Assembly: GCF_900099605.1 (NCBI RefSeq)
Contig: NZ_FNDK01000025.1
Coordinates: forward strand, 1 to 38,243
Source of the DNA: Alteribacillus persepolensis
Lineage (GTDB): Bacteria; Bacillota; Bacilli; Bacillales; Marinococcaceae
Direction of reading: 5' to 3'
Length of the DNA stretch: 38,243 nucleotides
Part shown: one piece after another, positions 32,604 through 38,243 of the stretch
Layout: each line of letters begins with the position of its first letter
Numbering within the stretch: position 1 is the stretch's first letter
Made by a program: the position numbers and the translations under genes
The notes under the pieces: generated by a model
The model's input: only the letters and a program-made list of their open reading frames with translations
Told to the model about the DNA's origin: nothing
Database searches by the model: none

Positions 32604-33581
32604 GTGTTGAAAGAATCTATTAATCAAATCAAAAATGAAACAGTGTTTATTACTGGCGGAGCAGGGTTTATAGGATCAACGTTAGCGGGACGGCTGCTGT
32701 CTGATAATAAAGTGGTTATTTATGATAATTTGAAAAGAAACACCATAAAAAATATGCCCTTTGCGAAACATAAAAATTTAACTTTGATAAACGGGGATAT
32801 TTTGGATTTGCCATATTTAAAAAAAAGTATGGAAGGATCTACTTATGTTATTCATTGTGCAGGCATAACAGGAGTAGATACAGTCATTAAGAGCCCTGTT
32901 TCGACCATGAGGGTTAATATTATCGGCTCTTATAATGTCTTAGAAGCTGCATCACATTTGAATAATTGTAAACGGGTCATTTGTTTTAGTACGAGTGAAG
33001 TATTTGGCAAAGTTGCTTTTCAATCGGAAGAATCAAGTTCAGCTGTATTAGGTGCCGTAGGAGAGGCCAGATGGACGTATGCCGTTAGTAAGTTATCTGT
33101 TGAGCATTTTGCATATGCTTATTTTAAAGAAAAAAACGTGCCAACTGTAACGGTCAGACCCTTTAATGTTTATGGTCCCGGCCAAACGGGGGAAGGGGCT
33201 TTACGAACGTTCATTATGAGGGCGCTTAATAATGAAGATATTGTCGTTCATGGTGATGGCACCCAAATAAGAGCGTGGTGCTATGTTGATGATATGATCG
33301 AAGCTGTTATACGATGCATGATTTTTCCTGAAGCTGTCGGGGAGTCATTTAACATTGGAAATGCAAAAACGATTACTACGATCTATGGAATGGCTAATAT
33401 CGTCATTCGGGTATTACAATCACAATCAAAAATAGTGCATGTTCCAAAAACATCAGCCGATATAGAACTGCGAATTCCTAAAACTGAAAAAGCCGAAAAG
33501 CTGATTGATTTTAAAGCAAAGACAGATTTAGAAGAAGGAATTAAAAAAACAGCTGAGTTCTTTAGGAGGGGAAGCCAATGA
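32604..33581 (+). CDS. NAD-dependent epimerase/dehydratase (extended SDR)
   Basis: A 325-residue extended short-chain dehydrogenase. The NAD motif is GGAGFIGSTLAG, the active site is YAVSK with a FSTSEVFG segment, and VRPFNVYGPGQTGEGAL is the substrate loop. The Ser-Glu in TSEVFG is like UDP-glucuronate decarboxylases and LegB-type UDP-GlcNAc 4,6-dehydratases, not the TDE of dTDP-glucose dehydratases. GTG 32604 follows AAAGGAGGGG. Its stop overlaps the next ATG (ATGA). With the aminotransferase and acyltransferase that follow, a 4-keto sugar product is the likeliest output. Confidence 0.82.
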   Translation: MLKESINQIKNETVFITGGAGFIGSTLAGRLLSDNKVVIYDNLKRNTIKNMPFAKHKNLTLINGDILDLPYLKKSMEGSTYVIHCAGITGVDTVIKSPVSTMRVNIIGSYNVLEAASHLNNCKRVICFSTSEVFGKVAFQSEESSSAVLGAVGEARWTYAVSKLSVEHFAYAYFKEKNVPTVTVRPFNVYGPGQTGEGALRTFIMRALNNEDIVVHGDGTQIRAWCYVDDMIEAVIRCMIFPEAVGESFNIGNAKTITTIYGMANIVIRVLQSQSKIVHVPKTSADIELRIPKTEKAEKLIDFKAKTDLEEGIKKTAEFFRRGSQ

Positions 33582-34696
33582 TTCGGCTGTCTAAACCAAT
33601 AATATCGGAAGATGAAATAAATGCTGTAAACCACGTTTTACGGAGTGGGGTGTTTGTTCAAAATGAGCATGTTCAACGTTTTGAACAATTATTAAAACAG
33701 TTTATAGGCAGTGATGTGCTCGCTGTCTCAAGCGGAACTGCTGCACTGCATGTAGCTTTATCAGCATTAAAAATAAAAAAAGGCGATGCTGTATTCCTTC
33801 CATCTTTTACGTTTCCTGCAACAGCTAATGTGGTAGAGCTGCAGCACGCAAGGCCTGTTTTGGTAGATGTTGATGAAGACACTTATAATATAGATCCAAA
33901 AAAATTAGAAAAATCTATCGAAGAATGGCAAGGTCCTGAAATCCCAAAAGCAATCATTGTTGTACATCAATTTGGTGCGCCGTGCAACATGACAAAGATT
34001 CGTGAGATTGCTAAAAAATATGGGTTGTTTCTTATAGAAGATGCAGCGTGTGCTTTAGGTACAACATGGAATGGCCAGCACGCAGGAACATTTGGTGATA
34101 TCGGTTGTTTTTCGTGGCATCCAAGAAAGTCTATTACAACAGGGGAAGGCGGAGCGGTCGCTGTAAAAGATAACATGCTTCGAAAAAGAATAGAATTATT
34201 AAGAAACCATGGGCTGGAGAAGTCAGAAGGGAAGGTGCAGCTAACATTGCCTGGATTTAATTATCGGCTGACTGAATTTCAGGCTGTATTAGGAAAGGAG
34301 CAGCTAAAAAAATTTAATGGATGGTTAGAAAGCAGAAGAGATTTAGCAGGTTATTACAAAAAATATTTAAAAGACACAGCAGATGTCCAATTGCCCAAAG
34401 AAGTGACCGGCCACGCATGGCAGACATATATGGTTGTGCTGAATGAAAATATCAGTCAACAGGCCGTTATCGGAGAAATGAGACAGAAACAGATAGAAAC
34501 AAACATCGGTTCTCTCTCTGTGCACCTGCTCGATTACTATAAAACGAAATATAAATATCAAGACAGTTTTTTTCCAATCTCTAGAAAGCTTTCCGAACAA
34601 GGTCTTGCCTTACCGATGTATCCAGGTCTAGACAAAACAGATATTGATTATGTTTGTTCTTCTCTTAAAGAGATAATAAGCAAATGCAAAAAATAA
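33578..34696 (+). CDS. PLP-dependent sugar aminotransferase (DegT/DnrJ/EryC1)
   Basis: A 372-residue aminotransferase, the second of its family in the island. PLP-binding Lys184 lies in WHPRKSITTGEGG; AVSSGTAALHVALSAL, LPSFTFPATANVV, EDAACALGTTW and LPGFNYRLTEFQAVLG are the landmarks. It begins with a 4-bp overlap on the SDR gene. Expected to put an amino group on C4 (or C3) of the keto sugar the SDR produces, as PglE/LegC do. It differs clearly from the aminotransferase at 28011, so the two serve different sugars. Confidence 0.87.
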   Translation: MIRLSKPIISEDEINAVNHVLRSGVFVQNEHVQRFEQLLKQFIGSDVLAVSSGTAALHVALSALKIKKGDAVFLPSFTFPATANVVELQHARPVLVDVDEDTYNIDPKKLEKSIEEWQGPEIPKAIIVVHQFGAPCNMTKIREIAKKYGLFLIEDAACALGTTWNGQHAGTFGDIGCFSWHPRKSITTGEGGAVAVKDNMLRKRIELLRNHGLEKSEGKVQLTLPGFNYRLTEFQAVLGKEQLKKFNGWLESRRDLAGYYKKYLKDTADVQLPKEVTGHAWQTYMVVLNENISQQAVIGEMRQKQIETNIGSLSVHLLDYYKTKYKYQDSFFPISRKLSEQGLALPMYPGLDKTDIDYVCSSLKEIISKCKK

Positions 34697-34737
34697 CTTA
34701 TTGATGTAGAAACCATTTCACACAAGGGGAGTTTGAC

Positions 34738-35385
34738 ATGAAAAAGATTATTATCTTAGGAGCAACGGGGAATTGTGTGGATATCTTAGACACGATTTTT
34801 ACTATTAATCAAGAAAAAGACACCTATGAATGTGTTGGATTTCTAGATGATGATAAAGCCAGCTGGGGGAAGGAAATTTATGGTGTGAAAGTGCTTGGAC
34901 CTTTGAGTTCGGCTGCCAAGTATAGCGAGACTTGTTATTTTGTAAATGGGATAGGCAGCGCAAGTAATTTCAAGAAAAAGGAAGAGATTATTTCAAAAAC
35001 AAATATTCCATTAAGTCGTTTTGAAACGATTATTCATCCGTCAGCGAACGTATCAAATATGGCCCAAATAGGAAAAGGAACGGTCATTTTACAAGGGGTG
35101 ACAATTGCTGCAAATGTCAAAATAAACAATCACGTAATGGTGCTTCCTAATTCTGTGGTTAGTCATGACACTATTATTCATGATTACTCTAGTATTACTG
35201 GCGGCGTATGTATATCTGGCAGCGTAACCATTGGCAAGTCATGTTATTTAGGGACGAATTGCTCTATTATTAACAATATAACAATAGGTGATTATTCTCT
35301 AATAGGCATGGGGAGTGTTGTATTGAAAAGCGTCCCTGATAATAGTGTCATGGCAGGCAGTCCAGCAAAAAAATTAAAGCGTTAA
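34738..35385 (+). CDS. Sugar N- or O-acyltransferase, PglD/NeuD family
   Basis: A 215-residue protein. The N-terminal 75 residues are a Rossmann-like sugar-binding domain (KKIIILGATGNCVDILDTI, VGFLDDDKASWG), and the rest is a left-handed beta helix (IGKGTVILQGVTIAANVKIN, IGKSCYLGTNCS) ending AGSPAKKLKR. This two-part design is typical of PglD/NeuD acyltransferases that acylate UDP-amino sugars. ATG follows AAGGGGAG, 41 bp after the aminotransferase. The acyl group is not predictable from sequence. It is the last of the three-gene sugar module. Confidence 0.85.
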   Translation: MKKIIILGATGNCVDILDTIFTINQEKDTYECVGFLDDDKASWGKEIYGVKVLGPLSSAAKYSETCYFVNGIGSASNFKKKEEIISKTNIPLSRFETIIHPSANVSNMAQIGKGTVILQGVTIAANVKINNHVMVLPNSVVSHDTIIHDYSSITGGVCISGSVTIGKSCYLGTNCSIINNITIGDYSLIGMGSVVLKSVPDNSVMAGSPAKKLKR

Positions 35386-35431
35386 CCTTGTTATTACAGT
35401 ACAATGAAAAGGTTTCTATGAGTTCCTGTCG

Positions 35432-36319
35432 TTAAAAAGGAATCCCGAATCTTTGAAAATACCAATTGTCATCGTGTACTCTTTGTTTGAAGTAAGCATT
35501 TCTTTGATTTAATGCACCGTCTTTTAACACCATTTTTTCAATCTTCATCGGATCGCTTTTCTTTATTAATTTTTTACATCTTTTAATGCGGCTTGTATGA
35601 AAATGGGCATATGCCATCCTCATCATATTGTAATTGATGTGGTCTTTACTGATTTGATATGGGTGACTTTTCCGGAAGATGTGTAAAACTTTTACACTAG
35701 ACAAAACGCTGCATCTATAGCCAAACAGCCACATCTTAATGGAGAATTCTATATCTTCAAAGCCCCACGTTTTAAAACTCCTTTCAAAACCTCCAACCTT
35801 GTTAAAAATGGATTTGGGGATGATAAAACACCCTCCAGGAAGGATAGCAGTATCTTTTAAAGATGTGCTTTTGCTGCCCCATTTTATCGAAAGGTTATGT
35901 TTTAAGGTCTGTCCATATCCTGCAGAAGATGGATTGTCAGCGTCTGCTATTCCTGGACAAACAGCGTCTGTCTCCTCGTGCTTTAAAGCATCTAATAATT
36001 GATCCATCCAATAATGTTCAAAATATAAATGAGCGTCGCAGAAAATGAGATATTTCCCTTTGGCATGTTTTGCTCCTTCATTTCGTGCATTCGCTGCGCC
36101 AATTCCTGCTGTACGAATAAGTAACACACGATTACGTTTGGGATAATGGTTAAGAAAATCACAACAACCGTCACTAGAATTGTCATCGACAATAATTACT
36201 TCATAATGTTGATTGGAACGCGCAGCAAATAAGGAATGAAGGGTATTCTTTACATTTTCGCCTTCATTTTTAGCGGGAAAAATGATGGAGATAGTTGGTG
36301 ATGAATACGACTTCATCAT
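35432..36319 (-). CDS. Glycosyltransferase family 2
   Basis: A 295-residue GT-A enzyme. SIIFPAKNEGENVKNTL and VIIVDDNSSDG are the N-terminal donor motifs, FCDAHLYF holds the DxH/DxD, and GGFERSFKTWGFEDIEFSI is the ED acceptor motif. A C-terminal basic region (IKRCKKLIKK) follows; no membrane helix. The frame opens at TTG 36334, but ATG 36319 follows GAGGGGG at proper spacing. It is convergent with the acyltransferase gene and marks the right end of the sugar island. A CATATTAT lies upstream but its -35 spacing is off. Confidence 0.85.
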   Translation of the reverse strand: MMKSYSSPTISIIFPAKNEGENVKNTLHSLFAARSNQHYEVIIVDDNSSDGCCDFLNHYPKRNRVLLIRTAGIGAANARNEGAKHAKGKYLIFCDAHLYFEHYWMDQLLDALKHEETDAVCPGIADADNPSSAGYGQTLKHNLSIKWGSKSTSLKDTAILPGGCFIIPKSIFNKVGGFERSFKTWGFEDIEFSIKMWLFGYRCSVLSSVKVLHIFRKSHPYQISKDHINYNMMRMAYAHFHTSRIKRCKKLIKKSDPMKIEKMVLKDGALNQRNAYFKQRVHDDNWYFQRFGIPF

Positions 36320-36524
36320 ATACAACCCCCTCAAACAAATAATTCTTACATAATAATATGTTTGTTAAAAGATAGTATGAGAATGGAATGTGAAAAGCAG
36401 CTTGTTTATAGAAACGGCACACAGAGAATTTGTAACATTGATAATTTTAGAACGTCTAATGAGGCAAACAGCTATGACCGCTAGATAGCTTCGTACAAAA
36501 TGAACAGAAAAGGAGTTGCATTTT

Positions 36525-37271
36525 ATGAAAAAGAAATGGAAGCTTACCAGTTTATTGATTGCTGCAGGAATGACCGGTGTCTTATATTTTTCTGCAGCCG
36601 GCGGCCCAACTGACAGCATTCGTGCGTCAGAAGAAAGTCAGACAGACGGGACCCTCGTTGTAAGAGGGGAGGGCAGTGTCCATGTGGCACCAGATGTGGC
36701 ATATATCCGGCTCGGGGCAGAAGCAGCCGACCAGTCGGCAGAAAACGCCCAAAAAACGGTGAACGAACAAATTAATCAAGTGAAAAGCCAGCTGCAGGAT
36801 GCGGGGGTAAAAGAGGAAAATATCGAGACGGCTCACGTTGGGGTGCATCCATATGGAAATACGGGCCAGAGTGAGGAGGAAGAGGCTTTTCGTGCCCAAC
36901 ATCTTTTAGAAATAGAATATGATGACGTACATTCCGTAGGGGAAGTGCTTGATATTGCTGTGGATGCGGGAGCGAACCGGATTGAGCATACTCGTTTTGC
37001 TCTTCAAGATCAATCACAAGCAGAGCAGGAGGCGTTGCAAAAAGCGATTGAAAACACGGCGGTAAAAGCACAAAGCATGGCAGAAAGTGCAGGAAAAGCA
37101 AGCGGAGATGTTATCCAAATAGCTGAAGGAGATGCGCAAATACAATTACCGGTAACAGAGTACGCGGAGGAAAAAGCAGCACGGAATGACGCATCGCAAG
37201 CAAATACTTCCGTGGAGGCAGGGGAGGTTGAAGTAGTGCAGCACGTGGATGTTGTCTATGAACTAAACTAA
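36525..37271 (+). CDS. SIMPL-domain (DUF541) protein, secreted
   Basis: A 248-residue protein with a hydrophobic signal segment (residues 6-25), then the SIMPL/BP26 domain: GTLVVRGEGSVHVAPDVAY at the start, VNEQINQVKSQLQDAGVKEENIET in the middle and EVVQHVDVVYELN at the end. The family assembles in rings or channels; its role is unclear and often tied to stress. An insert (GNTGQSEEEEAF) and a polar tail region precede the last strand. ATG 36525 follows AAAAGGAG; an in-frame TTG at 36516 is unlikely. Confidence 0.85.
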   Translation: MKKKWKLTSLLIAAGMTGVLYFSAAGGPTDSIRASEESQTDGTLVVRGEGSVHVAPDVAYIRLGAEAADQSAENAQKTVNEQINQVKSQLQDAGVKEENIETAHVGVHPYGNTGQSEEEEAFRAQHLLEIEYDDVHSVGEVLDIAVDAGANRIEHTRFALQDQSQAEQEALQKAIENTAVKAQSMAESAGKASGDVIQIAEGDAQIQLPVTEYAEEKAARNDASQANTSVEAGEVEVVQHVDVVYELN

Positions 37272-37346
37272 GATAGAAAAGGATGGTGTCACCAATGATG
37301 CCTTTGTTGTTTATGCTGTAGTAGGTACATGAACAAGGGAGGCGAA

Positions 37347-37856
37347 ATGGTGGCACTCAAAGAAAATGGCACATATTTTATATACACGGTCCAGCCGGGA
37401 GATACGCTTTACAGCATTGCGGGTATGCTAGGCGGTAAGGTGGAGGACATTACGCAAATGAATGCGCTGTATCCTCCTTTTACCGACCCGGGGCTTGTGT
37501 ATGCGGGGCAGCAAATCATTGTTTTTTACCCGTTTAACCCAAGACGGCAGGTGGTTTATTTTGTGCAGCCCGGGGATATGTTGTATCGTATTGCCCAGCG
37601 CTTTGGGCTGACTGTTCGTGAGCTGAAGAGCATGAATCCACACATTCAGGATATGAATACCTTATCTGTTTTTGACATGCTGGAGCTGCCGCTTGGCGTG
37701 TATATGATGGAGCCGGGTGATTCCATCGCAGCCATCAGCCAAAAACTTGGTGTTTCACAGAATGCATTCGTTCAGCTGAACCACGGCAGAGCACACTTTT
37801 CCCCAGACGTACTATATCCAGGCTATGCGTTGTTATCGCCTGCACCACACAATTAA
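37347..37856 (+). CDS. Protein with three LysM domains
   Basis: A 169-residue protein with three LysM-like repeats, from about residues 13 (YTVQPGDTLYSIAGMLGG), 66 (YFVQPGDMLYRIAQRFG) and 117 (YMMEPGDSIAAISQKLG). LysM binds N-acetylglucosamine glycans such as peptidoglycan. There is no signal peptide or enzyme domain, as in some spore-coat LysM proteins made in the mother cell (SafA-like logic), though a spore role here is only inferred. ATG 37347 follows AAGGGAGG; an upstream in-frame ATG at 37329 has no ribosome site. Confidence 0.82.
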   Translation: MVALKENGTYFIYTVQPGDTLYSIAGMLGGKVEDITQMNALYPPFTDPGLVYAGQQIIVFYPFNPRRQVVYFVQPGDMLYRIAQRFGLTVRELKSMNPHIQDMNTLSVFDMLELPLGVYMMEPGDSIAAISQKLGVSQNAFVQLNHGRAHFSPDVLYPGYALLSPAPHN

Positions 37857-37875
37857 TCAAACGTTTGATTAATTG
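37850..37875. promoter_or_regulatory. Perfect 26-bp palindrome overlapping the LysM gene stop
   Basis: Two 13-bp arms pair perfectly around CAAAC|GTTTG and span the stop codon of the LysM gene. The core ATCAAACGTTTGAT is shared with 11929-11950. A strong terminator follows at 37890, so this stem is not needed for termination; it may be a protein-binding site. Confidence 0.55.
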
Positions 37876-37889
37876 GATGCCAATCAAAA

Positions 37890-37939
37890 GGGGCTGTATC
37901 AAAAGGTCATGAAAAATGACCTTTTGACAGCCCTTTTTT
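37890..37939 (+). terminator. Terminator after the LysM gene
   Basis: GGGGCTGT, an AT bulge and CAAAAGGTCA pair with TGACCTTTTG and ACAGCCC (37917-37933), then a T run. The loop is a few A. Confidence 0.88.
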
Positions 37940-37987
37940 CGGTTCTATAAGGTTTGTTGTTTGGAATAACTTATCCCTCTAGTATTG

Positions 37988-38110
37988 ATGGCTCTTCAGG
38001 TTCGCTTGCCGCGGGCAAGGCTTCAGCTAACCGACGGAAGACCACCGTCGGTGGATCTTCAGCTCTTGCTTTTCCCGCAGGCGTCTCACCTGGTCGCCAA
38101 CCAAAAATAA
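37988..38110. repeat. Bacillus-type palindromic intergenic repeat
   Basis: Contains CTTGCCGCGGGCAAG (38005-38019, self-complementary), CCGACGG/CCGTCGG (38031-38037 and 38045-38051) and two copies of CTTCAGCT. The arrangement TTGCCGCGGGCAAGGCTTCAG then TTTTCCCGCAGGCGTCTC matches a repeat family remembered from many Bacillaceae genomes. No credible gene is present, although a 64-codon frame crosses it. Confidence 0.6.
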
Positions 38111-38153
38111 TGGACGAAAAAACTCCAACATTCTTTTTTTTATGCTAAACACA

Positions 38154-38219
38154 CAAAAAAATCGCCTCTTTCGGTATAATGAAGTCACCACAACCCATTA
38201 ACGAAAGAAGGCGATTTTT
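38154..38219. repeat. Inverted repeat at the left end of a probable insertion sequence
   Basis: AAATCGCCTCTTTCG (about 38158-38172) and CGAAAGAAGGCGATTT (38203-38218) pair with a single-base gap. A TATAAT (38175-38180) lies between them. The right arm contains the ribosome site (GAAAGAAGG) of the following frame, so a transcript entering from outside would fold and hide it, as in many insertion sequences. Confidence 0.55.
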
Positions 38220-38220
38220 T

Positions 38221-38243
38221 ATGAGTAACCTAACGGTCACTTT
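38221..38243 (+). CDS. Start of a probable transposase, cut by the window end
   Basis: ATG 38221 opens a frame (MSNLTVTF) that runs off the window after 7-8 codons. It follows the inverted repeat and TATAAT described above. Calling it a transposase rests on that layout, not on the protein sequence, which is too short. Confidence 0.45.

Noticed and set aside
37954-38148. 64-codon open frame near the window end
   Set aside because: It crosses a palindromic repeat, has no ribosome site and a low-complexity product.

Overview
The window looks like chromosome of an endospore-forming member of the Bacillaceae. The evidence is moderately low GC, strong AGGAGG-type ribosome binding sites, frequent GTG/TTG starts, and close relatives of Bacillus KatX, KatA, CwlK, YjcZ, HBsu and FtsW/RodA/SpoVE. 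Menaquinone is made by the futalosine route (mqnB-mqnD), so it is not a close B. subtilis relative. All identifications come from reading the translated sequence and remembered family motifs; no database search was run.

Layout. 1-16.2 kb is ordinary backbone: a repeat fragment, mqnB-mqnD, a FtsW/RodA-family polymerase, a KatX-like spore catalase, a TetR/MFS/aldo-keto reductase operon with a perfect SigA promoter and candidate operator, an orphan 7TMR-DISM histidine kinase with a lipobox, cwlK, a YjcZ-type small protein, an HU gene, katA behind a near-perfect PerR box, and a two-gene ABC transporter. 16.2-16.4 kb is a long hairpin repeat that seems to sit inside a terminator.

16.4-23.5 kb is a sporulation cluster with few recognisable families: two long coiled-coil proteins, a 395-residue unknown protein, a Cys-rich two-part protein, a 41-residue basic protein ending in GCGCGGK, and a JAMM/MPN+ metalloprotease. 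Several genes have promoter-like sequences matching the mother-cell sigma factors SigE and SigK, which points to the spore coat, crust or exosporium.

23.6-36.3 kb is a sugar island with about six glycosyltransferases of different folds and two nucleotide-sugar sets. The first set (dehydrogenase, acetyltransferase, aminotransferase, Gfo/Idh oxidoreductase) matches the WbpA-D-E-B logic for UDP-2,3-diacetamido-2,3-dideoxyglucuronic acid. The second (extended SDR, aminotransferase, PglD/NeuD-like acyltransferase) would make an N-acylated amino-deoxy sugar. No flippase, polymerase or exporter is present, as expected if the glycan is added to spore surface proteins inside the mother-cell cytoplasm. 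My reading is that 16.4-36.3 kb encodes a glycosylated spore surface layer, with a JAMM protease as its least expected part.

36.5-38.2 kb returns to backbone (a SIMPL-domain protein and a three-LysM protein) and ends in a second Bacillus-type repeat and the probable left end of an insertion sequence, cut by the window edge.
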